In this document: one piece after another, positions 22,101 through 32,779 of the stretch
Layout of the letters: every line of letters begins with the position of its first letter
Numbering within the stretch: the first letter of the stretch is position 1
Assembly (NCBI GenBank): GCA_008729055.1
Contig: SDUX01000001.1
Span: 372,001-436,000, forward strand
From: Pyropia haitanensis
Lineage: Eukaryota > Rhodophyta > Bangiophyceae > Bangiales > Bangiaceae
Direction: 5' to 3'
DNA: 64,000 nt
Made by a program: the position numbers and the translations under genes
The notes under the pieces: model-generated
The model's input: the letters and a program-made list of their open reading frames with translations, nothing else
Database searches by the model: none
What the model was told of the DNA's origin: nothing

Positions 22101-22634
22101 CCCACCACGCGCAGCGGCGGCGGCAGCGGCAGCAGGGGCGGCGGTGGCGGCGGCGGGGACGGGCGTAAACGCCCACAGCTCCCCCCCCGCGACGAGCGGC
22201 AAGGACCCGCCCGCCCCCCGCAGCGCCGCGGCGCCTGCCACCAACGCCGCCGCCGCCGGCCCCGCCGCGTGCTCCAACGCCGCCGCGATGGCCGCGCTGG
22301 CCGTACCGCCGCCGCCGCGACCGCCACCGCCGCGACCGCCACCGCCACCGCCGCCGCCACCGCCACCGCCACCGCCACCGCCGCCACTGCCGGGCGTGCC
22401 AGACGGCGCGTAGCGAGACCACGCGGCGCCGGCCAGCCCGCGCACCCCAAACGCATTCGTCACCACCCGCCCCGCGCCGGCGGCGTCGGCCGCCGCCGCG
22501 GCCGCAGCGGCGGTGGCCGCCCACGGGTCACCGGCATCACCACCCCCCTCACCCCCACCACCGCCGCCGCCACCGCCACGGCCGCCGCCGACCGGCGCCC
22601 CTGCGGCAGCGACGGCGGCCGTGGGGGCGCCCAT
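15636..22634 (-). CDS. MED13: Mediator complex subunit 13 (kinase module), Ala/Gly-expanded
   Basis: This is one uninterrupted 2332-residue frame; the ATG at 22634 was chosen because the upstream candidate is GTG. Conserved islands occur in MED13 order. Near residue 60, VTNAFGVRGLAGAAWSRY resembles the N-terminal TNVFKIGGLxxISW motif. Near 1381-1406, FAADWVEAPSAVLPLWEKA then LVPYAG matches the middle domain. Near 1530, HIVVWVVCPFPAVRASAVGA follows. The C-terminal PIWI-like domain has FHAAYAWCGPARRWVMAWTD (about 1870), RWWLPHVAATRVVVTKVG (about 1940), VSLLSVAPEPAG (about 2052) and a final DWHGLAAVAGVPAW segment (about 2226). MED13 links the CDK8-cyclin C-MED12 module to core Mediator and regulates RNA polymerase II. 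Everything between the islands is Ala, Gly and Pro runs. An acidic-aromatic patch (YEEFDEDITRFFGDPWE, about residue 640) also stands out. Confidence 0.85.
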
Positions 22635-23100
22635 GACGCCCACCACCGCGCCGCGCGTCACGCCCGCCCCCTACCCCCCACCGTACCCGACTATCACCAC
22701 CCCCCCAGGGAGGGGACCCCAAACCGATAGCCCACCCCGCCGACGCGCGCGAGCGCGGCCGCTCCCAATGCGACGCGCCGCCTCCCCCCCAACGCGCCGC
22801 GGCAAAGAACACCCCCCCCCCCAAAAAAAAAACGGCTGCGAGGCGATGAGGGGGAGAAACGGATGTCGTACGGAGGGGGGGGGGAGGGGGGGAGATGGAC
22901 GGAGCCCGTGGGCGATAGCTCGCGCGGGTGCGTCGCCGGCGCCGCCCGCCGCGCGCGCGCGCGCCGGGCAGACCGCGGCGGTGCGGGTGCGCGGGCGCCC
23001 GCGGCCGGCGGGGCGGCGGCTGCGTCGGCCCTCCCGCTCCCCCCCCCTCTCCCCCCCCCCCCTCCCACACGCGGGTGCAACGACGCGCCGCGGCGACGCG

Positions 23101-23131
<31 letters not shown>

Positions 23132-24656
23132 CGGTGGCGGCGGGGTCGCGGGGGAACGCCGTCGCCGGCGGGGTGCTCGGGGGGTCGGTGGCAGCGGCGG
23201 CGACAGCGTGTGCGGCGTACGGGGGGGGGGGGGGGGGGGAGAGGCGTCGCAACGGCGGCGGCAACGGCGGCGACGGGTACGAAACGGGCCCCCCCCCCAC
23301 CCGACGCCCCCCGCCGCACCCCTCTCCACACGCGCGCGCGCGCACGCACGCGGGGTCGCTGGCGAGGGCGCGCTCCTCACAGCACCGCCGACGCCGCCGC
23401 CTCCCGCCCCCCCGCCCCACAGTGGCCGTGCGGCGCGCTTTGCTGCGTGCTGGCCGTGTTTTTCGACTGTGGGGGGGGGGGGGCGCACAGGCGCAAAGGG
23501 GGGGGGGAGCGGGTTGCGGTGGGTGCCTTGGACGTGGCAGCCCCAAGCCGCGTGGCTCACGCAGCAGGGGGGCGCGTGCTTGGGCTGTGTGCCCCACCCG
23601 CCCCCCCCCTCACGTAGCCTCATCGTGGTGAAAGCATCAGATTTGGGCCAACTGGAGGGCTACTTCAGCGACAGAACAGGACTGCTCACCAAACGGTGGG
23701 TTCGGGCGGGGGGTCGCGCGGCGCGCCACTGGAATTTTTGTCGAGGCTGTGCGGCCGCGCGCAGAGCAACCTTGCCTGCCGCGCGCAGAGCAACCTTGCC
23801 TGACGCGCGCTGGGCCACCGCGGCGCTCGACCCCGCCTCAACCCCACCCCACGGCCACCCCCCCTCCCAGACGCGTGCACCGCGGGGGGGATGACGTGCG
23901 ATGGCATCCACCCGACGCTTCCTTACACTCCCCGGTCTGAACCCCAATCCCAGCTGCTGTAGAGACTCGCAGCACAGAATCCCCACGGCCGCGGGGCGCT
24001 CTGGTAGAGCGAAAACGCGGCGTCCCCGCGCCGCCGCCGTGTCGAGGCCCGCGCGCGTGGGCCGCACTGCTGGTTCAAGTTTGAGCGACGAGATATTTGT
24101 GCCATCGTCAAAGATTGGCACACCGCGCAACGCTGTACATTGTTCTCGGTGTTCCCCGTCTGCGTAGGCGGCTGTGAGGCACGTGGCGCAAGTAAATACA
24201 CTACTCAGTTGGGTTTGTGGGGGGCGGCCCACGCGTGGCAATCGTCATCGCACCATCGCAAACCCTGGGCGGAGAAGAGGGGGGGCGGTGTGCACGTGGC
24301 GAGACTGCACGGCGGCGGCGACTGGACAGATCCTCGCCCCGCCCCCGTGCCAGCCCGTGGACGTCAAGTGCAGACGCCCCGGTGTGCGCGTCGGGGCGTC
24401 TCCTTCCCCACCGCACGCTCCCCAGCGTCCCTCTTGGTGGCCGCGCCGCCTGCTGCCTTGCCCACTCGAGGCTCCTCTCGGTGCTGGCTGGACCGCGCCT
24501 AGTGCCTCCTCGTCTGCCCGCTCGCGCTGTCCTCCTTGCGCCTCAACTGGGCGCTGTTCGAGGTGCGCCTCCGTGGGCCCCCTCCGCTCCTCCTCAGTCC
24601 CACTGCTCTTGCACCACTGCCCTCCCTCTCCCGTCCCCCCCCGCCCCCCCGGCGCC
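22635..24656. other. Divergent region (MED13 / ALG5), repeats and homopolymers
   Basis: About 2 kb lies between divergent genes. The first kilobase is extremely GC-rich with G and C runs; the second half (from about 23620) is more balanced. It contains a 24-bp direct duplication (23757-23804) and a CCAAT box at 23944-23948. The last 60 bases before the ALG5 start are pyrimidine-rich. No gene is evident. Confidence 0.5.
23757..23804. repeat. 24-bp tandem duplication
   Basis: Two adjacent copies of a 24-bp unit beginning GCGCGCAGAGCAACCTTGCC differ only at the penultimate base (23779 versus 23803), and a third copy starts but is lost after GCGCGC. It is a small slippage-type repeat of unknown role. 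Confidence 0.85.
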
Positions 24657-25559
24657 ATGTCCCCCCCGCCCTCCCCCCCTCACCTGACCGTCGTCGTCCC
24701 CGCGTACAATGAGGCGGAACGTATCACCGTCATGCTGGACGAGGCGGTGGACCACCTGGCCGCCGCCGCCTACACCAGCGAGCTCCTCGTCGTCGATGAC
24801 GGGAGCACCGACGACACAGCCGACCTGGTGACCGCCTACGCCGCCCGCCGGTCTTCGTCCCACGTCGCCGTGCGGCTGCTGCGGCAGTCACCCAACGCGG
24901 GCAAGGGCGCCGCCGTCCGCGCCGGCGCCGCCGCAGCCAAGGGCGCCTGGGTGCTGATGGCCGACGCGGACGGCGCGACGCGGTTTGCCGACGTGGACGC
25001 CCTCTTTGCCGCCGCCACCGCCGCGGGTGCCGACGCCGCGGTGGGCAGCCGCGCGCACCTGCGTGGCCGGGGGGTGACGGCCAAGGCGGGCGCGACCGGC
25101 GGCGGCGGGGGCGGCGGTGGCGCCGACGCTGGCGGCGGCCGTGACGCCCTGCGGTCCTTTCTCAGCTGGTGTTTCCACGTAGTCGTTGTGCTCCTTGGCG
25201 GCGTGCGGGGCATTGCCGACACGCAGTGTGGGTTCAAGCTCTACTCGGCTGCCGCGGCGGTGGCGGCGTTCCGGGGACAGCAGCTGACCCGCTGGGCGTT
25301 TGACGTGGAGAACCTGTACCGCCTGCAGGCGGCGGGGATGCGGGTCGTCGAGGTGCCCGTCGCGTGGACCGAGATCCCGGGCTCCAAAATCAGCTCCCTC
25401 GCCCGAGTGTGCGTGCGGATGCTCGCCGACGTTGCGCGCATGCGCTGGGCCTACGCGACGGGGAAGTGGACACTGCCAAGCAGGGGGGTGAGGGCTGGGT
25501 TGGGGACGCTTGAGCCCACCCGTCGAGGGGCGGTGGCCGCCACGGGGTACACCCAATGA
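24657..25559 (+). CDS. ALG5: Dolichyl-phosphate beta-glucosyltransferase (ALG5 type, GT2)
   Basis: This 300-residue GT2 glycosyltransferase should make dolichyl-phosphate-glucose for N-glycan assembly at the ER. Seen: VVPAYNEAERI (13-23), VVDDGSTDDT (45-54), KGAAVRAG, the DADGATRF signature (103-110) replacing the usual DxD, then a hydrophobic stretch (about 168-188) followed by TQCGFKLY and WTEIPGSK, both typical of ALG5 rather than dolichyl-phosphate mannose synthase. The stretch between SRAH and LRSFLSW is a Gly-rich insertion. Family members usually begin with an N-terminal membrane anchor; with the ATG at 24657 there is none. Either the anchor lies in an undetected upstream exon or the internal hydrophobic segment serves instead. 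It converges on NDK with about 210 bases between. Confidence 0.88.
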   Translation: MSPPPSPPHLTVVVPAYNEAERITVMLDEAVDHLAAAAYTSELLVVDDGSTDDTADLVTAYAARRSSSHVAVRLLRQSPNAGKGAAVRAGAAAAKGAWVLMADADGATRFADVDALFAAATAAGADAAVGSRAHLRGRGVTAKAGATGGGGGGGGADAGGGRDALRSFLSWCFHVVVVLLGGVRGIADTQCGFKLYSAAAAVAAFRGQQLTRWAFDVENLYRLQAAGMRVVEVPVAWTEIPGSKISSLARVCVRMLADVARMRWAYATGKWTLPSRGVRAGLGTLEPTRRGAVAATGYTQ

Positions 25560-25768
25560 CGGAGCGGTGGGAGGCGGTAGGAGTCGCGGGCGGCGGTCGT
25601 AAACAGACAGAACACCACAGCGTGCCAGCGGGAACTGTGGCAAGAGACGCTGGGTGCATACAGCTCAACGAGCCCAGCGAGGCCTAGAAAGTACAGGTAC
25701 GGTGTGCAGACAAGAACAAGCATGCCCTACACGCGCGGGGATCCGCGCGGCTCCCCCACGGTCAACCC

Positions 25769-26485
25769 TTACTCGAGCAGCGACCCCGCCGCGCACGACG
25801 TCCACGACACCACCTCCTCCTTCTTGAACCAGAGCCCAATTTCCCGCGTCGCCGAGTCCACCGAGTCGCTCGCGTGCATCACGTTGCGGCCCATGTCAAT
25901 GGCAAAGTCCCCGCGGATAGTGCCCGGCGCCGACTCGAGCGGCTTGGTCGCGCCCAGCATCTTGCGGGCGGCCGCAACAACGCCCTTGCCCTGCAGCACC
26001 ACGCCAACGACGGGGCCCGAGGACAGGAAGTCCACCAGACCGCCAAAGAAGGGCTTTCCCTCGTGCTCCCCATAGTGGGCAGAGGCCAGCTCCTTGGAGG
26101 GCGTCAGCATCTTCATGCCCACGATCTGGAAGCCACGGGTCTCAAAGCGGCCCAGGATGGTCGCCACCAGACCGCGCTGAACGCCGTCGCTAGGAAGCGG
26201 GGAAAGAGAAAGTGGGCAGTGTGGAGGCAATTGGGGAACGCTCAGTCGCCGGCCAGGAAGGCAGCCAAAGATAGGGACCGTCAAGAACGCAACCAGTCAG
26301 TCCCAAGAGAGAATACACGACGCGCCCTCGGTAGTCACAGAAGGCCAGCATGGTGGATACGTCGCCCAATGATGGAACCCTGCAGGAAGAAGCAGCTGGC
26401 AGCAGACTCAATGCACGTTTAACCCACAGTAGCAGCGTCTGACAACATACGGCTTGATCATGATGTAGGTCTGCTCGGAGGCCAT
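25769..26485 (-). CDS. NDK: Nucleoside diphosphate kinase, one intron
   Basis: Exon 1 is only 35 bases (26485-26451, [11 protein letters not shown] plus two bases), the intron 26450-26190 (donor GTATGT, acceptor CCTAG), and exon 2 26189-25769. The joined product has 151 residues, the normal size for NDK. Splicing restores [11 protein letters not shown], the conserved N-terminal nucleotide-binding strand. Seen also: [35 protein letters not shown] (91-110) and the catalytic His117 in NVMHASDS. The enzyme passes the terminal phosphate of ATP through phospho-His to NDPs. No targeting leader is present, so a cytosolic form is likely. Reading only the genomic frame would give a false N-terminus from the intron. 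Confidence 0.96.
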
Positions 26486-29400
26486 GGTTGCTGGGGAATG
26501 GGAACGGGTTCCGCAAGACCGTGGTGAAGGGGAAGGATGGGTGGCTGACGGCGATCGTCGTCGGATGCGACGGTGGCGGTGGGGGCGAGGGCGATGACGA
26601 TGGGTTGGCCTGGCGAGCCACGTTCATTGCGGGCGGCCGTCGGCGATACCCGAATCGCTAGTGGCTTACACCGATGCATCACGTGTGGTTCCGACGGATG
26701 GACGGTCCAGAAGCGGCCGACACGAGCAACTCGTTCAACGTTTGAATACTGACAGTCGTGGATCCTGGAGAAAACATGTTGGGGGGAGGACAATCTTTGG
26801 TCGAAAGCTAATCTGTCCAGAAAATCACGCAGAACGGGTGGCAAGACGGGGTTGGAAGAGAGGGGCACAGATGAGGGACCACGAGGGTGTACGATACCCT
26901 GCTGCGTACGTAAATGTAGCAGGTCCTGATCAACCTACATGGCTGGGGGCATGGGCGACTGATATCTGTTGTGGCCGGGGGGATCTCTCCCCTCTTCCCT
27001 TGCTGCCGACGTTCTCCCTCTTTGCCCGCGCCCGTCGCACGTGTGTGCCCAAGGCCCTCGTGGCGCGGGGCGGGGCCCCTCCTCGGAATGTGGGCGGCAA
27101 AGGGTAATCAGGGAGTGAAGAGGAGGTCGGCCACGGCTTCCCCCGTTGCTTGCAGCCATCTGCTCTCTGCCTTTCCACCCGCACGTCTTGGGAAGCGTCT
27201 AAAATCAGTGCCGCGGCCGTCCGAGGCCACACCACCATCTCCGCACGGTGCATTCACCCACCTTGGTTCACGTCGCAGCGGCGCGACCACGCCAGCCGCC
27301 GCGTCGCGCGGCCGCGCCGCGAGTGACCCGCAGAACAAAGGAGACGTGCCGAAGCCTTCTTCGGAATGGGTGGGCGGAGGCGTGCTCTCCCCGTCGATAG
27401 CGCCGGTGGCCTGCCGACAAAGGTGCCATGCGAAACCGTCCACTTCCCGACTCCGGCGGAGGCTGGCGGGTGACGCCGATCAGGAGGCTTGCGTCTATCT
27501 GACGGCGCGCACGCTAGCCCCACCGCTCCGTAACCGCCCCCACAGGCTTGCCGAAGTCCCAAACTTTGTACAGGCGGTGGTGCGGCGACTGGGTCGTCGC
27601 AAGTCGCTCCATGGCGGGTACCAAGTCGCCGTCAGCCGCCGTGGGGTGGCCCCGGCACCCGCACTCTCGTCGACCCGTCGCCGCCGCCGCCACCCCCACA
27701 GCCGCCACCTCGGCCGCCGCTGCAACGGCGACCGTCCGTGACCGGCGCCAGCGCGGGGTTTGGGCGGTGCAGAACTACTGAACTGATGTGGGCGAGTTTG
27801 GCCGCCGCCAGCCGCGGCCGGCCAGCCTTCTCCACCTCCACTACGGCTTCCACCACACAGCAGGGGAGCTCGCGCTTGGCGGGCTCCCGTGACGGGGGGC
27901 CAGGGCGAGGCGGCCAGTGCGGGAAGAGCATCTCGCGGTCGACACTGATTGATGGCCACGCGCGCGTGCGCCGTCTGGGCGGCGTCGTGGTACTTGGCGG
28001 CAGTGTCAGGCCAACTTGGACTGTTAGGGCCCAACGGGGCGCGGCCGCCACCACCACTGCCGCGGGTAGGCCGGCGGGCCACGAGCATGTTGGACCTTCC
28101 CTGCAGCCGCCGTCCCTCCCAACCCGCGGGCCGCGGGCCGGTGGCCGGTGCCTCGTCGGATTGTCGTTGGGTCAGCTGGTACTACTAGACAGCCGCGCCC
28201 CGTTTCCAGCGGGTGGGGGGGGGGGGGGGGGGGGGTGCGGCAGGGACACCCCCCGCAGCCGCCACCCCCCCCCCCCCACCGCCCCCCTCCACCGGCTTTC
28301 CCCCCGCGGGGCCGCGGCGGCAGGCAGGGCGGTTGGCTACAGGGCGGCCACCGCGATGGCGACGGGCGCACTGCGGGGTTGTGGGAGCCGCCCTGTTGGC
28401 CCCTACCCGGCCCGCGGGGGCGACTTGGTGTGCCGTCCCCGGCCGGTCCCCCCACGCGCCCGTGGCTAGGGGTGGCCGGCGCGCGTGCGCTGGCAGTACC
28501 GGTCCGGGGTGCCGGCGCTGGCGGCTGCGTGGGGGCGGCGCGGCTTGCGGTGTCCTCTCCCGATGGAGGGGGTGGTGGATCCTGTTCTGTCGAGCGGCCG
28601 CGCCCGTAGCCCGAACACCCAATGCATGCAACGGCCCGGCCCATCTTTTTGTCAGTCTTTGTGCTCTTTTTTCACGAACTTTTTTGTTGCGTTTCCGTCA
28701 ATCTGGGGACGTCCGCCGTCCACGGTCGATCGCTGGTGAACTGAAATGCACCGAAACACCTTGAAACTGGTCTTTGGCCGCCGCCGCTGTTGCACTGTGG
28801 GGTGGTGGCCCGGCCAGCTGACGGCACTGCGCGCGTACGAGATGCATGACCCGCCCCCCCCTGCGCTGATCCCGCCCGTAGATCTATCGATGGACCTCGC
28901 GATCGGCACTGGTAAGCCCTTTCCTGGCTAGTGGCAGACGCGTCGCGGCCTGGGTGGGCTTCCCGCCGCTTCCTCGTGGGTGTCCCCTCACAGAGAGCCT
29001 CTCCGAGAGGGGCCTCGCCGGCAGCAGCGGTGCCACCCGCCCGGCCAGTGCCGCCACGCCACCGGCACGCCGCATCGATTCATCCCCCACCCGGCACGTG
29101 CAGCGGCGAGCAACGGCGAGTGCCCGGTCGGCCGGTGTGGGCAGTCCAGAGTGGCTGGGCCACGCCTCCCGCTCCACCTCCCCCCCCACCCCTGACGGGC
29201 GGTGTGGGCGTACTGGATCCGGGAAGGTACGGGCGGCGGGAGGGGGTTGGAGGGGGCGGGGCGAAGAGCGGCCACCGCCGTTGCCATCACTGGGAGAGGC
29301 CGGCGGCCGGTGTAACCACCCCCCGCGGCCGCGGCGGGGGGATAACTGGCAGCCCCGCCGGGCAGCGGGAGAGAAGTCGGGCGGGGGGGGGCGGCCAGGG

Positions 29401-29899
29401 TGTGCCCGTCCGCGACCGACTGCCCAGTCGGCTGGCCCCGCCACTGGCGCGCCGCCGCGTGCGCGCCTGCCCGGCGGTGGTGGTGGGCGCCCGGCGCGGC
29501 CGCCGCCGGCGGTGCGGCGCGGGGCGGCGCGGCGCGCGGCGGTGGTCGCCACGAGGCCGGCGCGCGTGCCCGTGCATCTCGGTCCCGCCAGCGACGCGGG
29601 CGGGTCACTCCACCGCGGCGCGCTCGCGTGGTGCCCGTGCCGCCGGCCGTCGCGCGCCGTCTCGCCCAGTCCAGCCCGCTCGTATTGCGCGCAAGGCCGC
29701 ACCTGGGGCGGTTTTGTGTCTCTGCACTACCCCACTACTCCACGTCCCCACCCCCGCACACCGCGCCCACTCTTTCCTGACGCAACGACGCACCGCTCGT
29801 CGGTGCATAGCCCCCCCCACCTCACCCCTCCCCCCCACCAACCCCTCCACCCCCCCCCCCCCCCCCTCCCCCCCCTTTGCTACCGCCACCCTTTCCACC
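26486..29899. other. Large intergenic region (3.4 kb), no gene recognised
   Basis: This gap lies between divergent NDK and the heptad-repeat gene. Composition varies: 26600-26960 and 28640-28900 are less GC-rich, the remainder GC-rich with G/C runs (for example about 28208-28233 and 29848-29866). Open frames of up to about 250 residues exist on both strands but show no domain or consistent amino-acid pattern. A Kozak-like CCACCATGG opens the next gene after a pyrimidine tract (29817-29880). Confidence 0.5.
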
Positions 29900-31651
29900 A
29901 TGGCGACTCCCCCCCGCACCCACCGCGCCCGCCGCCAGCGGGTCACCGCCGCCGCAGCCGCCGTTGTGGCGACCGCGGCGGCCGCGGCCCTGCTCGTTGC
30001 CGTGGCCGCCCCCGCCGCCGCCGCCGCCGCCGCCGCGACGGCCCCATCGGCGGGGGCCAAGGCGCCGCCGCCGCTGTCGCCATTGTCGCCCGTGCACCGG
30101 TCGCTCGCGGCGGCGGCGGCGGCGACGGCCAAGGCCAAGGCCAAGGGCGCGGCGGAGCAGGCCAAGGCGGCGGCCGAGGCCAAGGTGCGGGCGGCGGTGG
30201 AGGCCAAGGCGCGGTCCGCGGCGGTGGCCAAGGCGCGTGCCGCGGCGGCAGCGGAGCAGGCCAAGGCCAAGGCGGAGGCCAAGGCCCAGGCGGCGGCCGC
30301 GGCACGGGCCCGCGCCGCGGTGTTGGTCAAGGCACAGGCCGCCGCGGCGGGGGAAAGGGCCAAGGCGGCGGCCGAGACCAATGCCGTGGCGCGGGCCAAG
30401 GCCAAGGTCGCGGAGCGGTTCAAGGCCAGGGCGGCGGCGGCCGAGGCCAAAGCCGCCGCCGCGGCGGCGGCCAAGGCCAAGGCCGCCGCCGCGGCGCAGG
30501 CCAAGGCCGCCGCCGCGGCGCAGGCCAAGGCCGCCGCCGCGGCGCAGGCCAAGGCCGCCGCCGCGGCGCAGGCCAAGGCCGCCGCCGCGGCGCAGGCCAA
30601 GGCCGCCGCCGCGGCGCAGGCCAAGGCCGCCGCCGCGGCGCAGGCCAAGGCCAAGGTCGCGGCGGTGGCCAAGCGCCAGGCGGCCGCCGAGGCGGCGGAG
30701 CTCGCCCGCGCGCGCGCAGAGATTGGGCGCGCCGACGCGGAAATCCGCCGCGCGCTCGCCGAGGTTGGCCGCGCCAAGGAGGAGATTGGCCGCGCCATGG
30801 CCGAGACCTCCCGCGCCGTCGACGAGGCGGACCGCGCGCGGCTGGAAGCGACGCGCGCCAAGGCCGAGCGCACCCGCGCGCTCGCGACGGTGACGGGGGA
30901 GCTGGCCGACGCGACGACCGCGACGGCGGCGGCCGACACGGCGACGCCGACGGCGGCGCTCCACCGGTTCCTCCTCCCGGGGGGGGGGCCCGACATGGGC
31001 GCCATCGAGGCGCAGGCGGCGGCGGTGCTGGCGCTGATCCAGGAGAACGCGGCGGTCGCGCCCGTGACGGCGACCGCCGAGCAGGCGGCGGCGGCGGCCG
31101 AGATTGGCCGCGCCGAGGCGGAGATGCGCCGCGCGGCGGCGGCCATCCTGCGGGCGCTCGCCGAGGCCGCCCGGGCGGCGGCGGAAAAGCAGCGCGGCGT
31201 TGCCGAGAGCGTCCGCGGCATGGCCGAGGGCACCCGCGCCGTCGCGGAGGAGATGCGCGCCACCGCCGAGGTCATCCGGCTGCTCACCGCCAAGCTCCTC
31301 GCGCCGCCGCCCGCGGATTACGGCAAGGACGCGGCGGTCGCGTCGGCGGCGGCGGCGCGGGCGGCGGCGGTGCTGCGGTCGCGGGTGGCGGCGGCCAAGG
31401 CGGCGGCGGCGGCGGCCGAGGTGGGCGCCCGCCTCGCCGCCGAGGCGGCCGCGGCGGTCAAGGCGGCCAAGGGGCCCGCCGCCCGCCGCGCGGCGCAGCG
31501 CGCGGCGGAGAATGCGCAGCTGGCGGCGGCGGTGTTGAAGGAGCGCGCCGACGTCAAGGCGGTCATGGCCAAGGTGGCGGCCGACGTGTACCGACGCGTC
31601 GCCGAGTACTCGTCGTACAAGGCGCGGCGGGCGGCGCTGGCGACCGCGTAA
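29900..31651 (+). CDS. Ala-rich helical repeat protein with signal anchor (8-mer and ExxRAxA heptad repeats)
   Basis: This 583-residue protein of unknown function starts in a CCACCATGG context. Residues about 12-45 form a basic start then a long Ala/Val/Leu stretch, a likely signal peptide or anchor. Residues about 70-260 are Ala/Lys-rich and contain seven exact copies of AKAAAAAQ (193-248; DNA 30476-30643). Two blocks of a regular seven-residue repeat follow: 274-327 (eight copies, for example EIGRADA, EIRRALA, EVGRAKE) and 401-463 (nine copies, for example EIGRAEA, EMRRAAA), with Glu at position 1, Arg at 4 and Ala or Gly at 5. The linker contains GGGPDMGAIEAQ. The ends are Ala-rich helices. 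The composition recalls TolA domain II or LEA-like proteins, but the repeats differ from either. I infer an extended, charged alpha-helical rod, exported or membrane-tethered. Confidence 0.8.
   Translation: MATPPRTHRARRQRVTAAAAAVVATAAAAALLVAVAAPAAAAAAAATAPSAGAKAPPPLSPLSPVHRSLAAAAAATAKAKAKGAAEQAKAAAEAKVRAAVEAKARSAAVAKARAAAAAEQAKAKAEAKAQAAAAARARAAVLVKAQAAAAGERAKAAAETNAVARAKAKVAERFKARAAAAEAKAAAAAAAKAKAAAAAQAKAAAAAQAKAAAAAQAKAAAAAQAKAAAAAQAKAAAAAQAKAAAAAQAKAKVAAVAKRQAAAEAAELARARAEIGRADAEIRRALAEVGRAKEEIGRAMAETSRAVDEADRARLEATRAKAERTRALATVTGELADATTATAAADTATPTAALHRFLLPGGGPDMGAIEAQAAAVLALIQENAAVAPVTATAEQAAAAAEIGRAEAEMRRAAAAILRALAEAARAAAEKQRGVAESVRGMAEGTRAVAEEMRATAEVIRLLTAKLLAPPPADYGKDAAVASAAAARAAAVLRSRVAAAKAAAAAAEVGARLAAEAAAAVKAAKGPAARRAAQRAAENAQLAAAVLKERADVKAVMAKVAADVYRRVAEYSSYKARRAALATA
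30476..30643 (+). repeat. 24-bp coding tandem repeat, 7 copies (AKAAAAAQ)
   Basis: Seven consecutive, apparently identical units of 24 bases encode Ala-Lys-Ala-Ala-Ala-Ala-Ala-Gln inside the heptad-repeat gene. Identity at the DNA level implies recent expansion; copy number is likely variable between strains. Confidence 0.93.
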
Positions 31652-32779
31652 CCCGGCACAGGCCGCATAGCGCGCGGGGGGCGGGGGGGGGGGGGGGGGG
31701 GGGGGGATGGAGACAGGACGGAGCAAAAGGACCGGAGGAAGGGGACCACGGGTGCTGGAGGGGTGTGGGTAGCGGGTTTGGGATGCGTTTGTCGGCCGCT
31801 GACGGGCACTGCCTGCGGCCACGCCCGCTTCCCCCCCTGCCTACCGACCGAGGGCGTGCGCGTGCGCGGGCGTGCGCGGCGTGCGCGCTGACGGCATCAG
31901 GGGAGGCGCCACTGACAAACTACTTATCACCGGAACGTTGGCTGGTCGTGCCCAACGTCCAACCGCGCCGCCGCCGCCCGGGAGCGGGGCATCATGGCCG
32001 CTCAGGTGGGCGTTGGCAGAGGTTGGTGGCAGCAAGGGGTCCGCGTGGCGGGCCTGCTTGCGGGGCGCGGGGCGTGGGGCGCGCCGCGAGCGAGCGCCCG
32101 CCACCCCCCTCGCACACCCCCACCGCGAGGCGTGAGTGGATTTTGACACGGCGTGTCGGACCGGCAGTCGGCGCGCACACACCAACGTCCGTGCGGGTGT
32201 GGTGACCGCCGCGGGCGGGGCCGCCCGACGGCGGCGGCGGCTGCCAGCGCGTCGCCCCCCAGGCCCGCCGGGCGCGCAGAGTACCGCAGTCGACCCCGTC
32301 CCGCTGGGTGGGTCGACCCAGACGGCTCGACCCGGCGCCGGTCCTCTGCCGGCGCGCCCCGCTGAGCGTGGACCCAACGCAGGTGCGCCGTCAGGGGCTT
32401 TGGTGGGAAGGGATCGGAGCTGGGTGCCAGGTACTCCACGCACCGACTGCCAATCGTGCGCCCGCGGGAGCCGCGGCGCACAGCGCGCTGAGAAACACGA
32501 CAGCGGCGGGGGCACAGCACCGGTCCGCAAAAGTGGGAGACAACACGAATCCATGACCCCCCACCACGAGCCACAACAGCCACAGGGCAAACGGAGCCAC
32601 ACCCGCGCACACACCCACACCCAAAAGACTACAGTGCGGGGAGAGGAAAGAAAGGAAGGGGAAACCAGGGGGGAAGGAAGCGAAACAACAACAAAAAAAA
32701 AAGGCTTGCAACACGCACTCGCAGACGTCCAGCGACGTGCACACATGCAGCGCCACGCGGCGCGCACCAGCGCAGCAGC
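31652..32779. other. Intergenic, convergent 3' regions
   Basis: This gap separates the heptad-repeat gene and asparagine synthetase. A G tract lies at 31677-31706 soon after the first stop, and A-rich sequence at 32640-32702 near the second. No convincing gene is present. Confidence 0.55.

Noticed and set aside
26486..29899. Several 150-250-residue frames between NDK and the heptad-repeat gene
   Set aside because: None shows a domain, consistent codon pattern or start context; overlapping frames on both strands are equally long.
28954..32205. 1083-residue frame overlapping the heptad-repeat gene
   Set aside because: Gly/Arg shadow in the +1 frame; the regular heptads and signal anchor occur only in the 29900-31651 frame.
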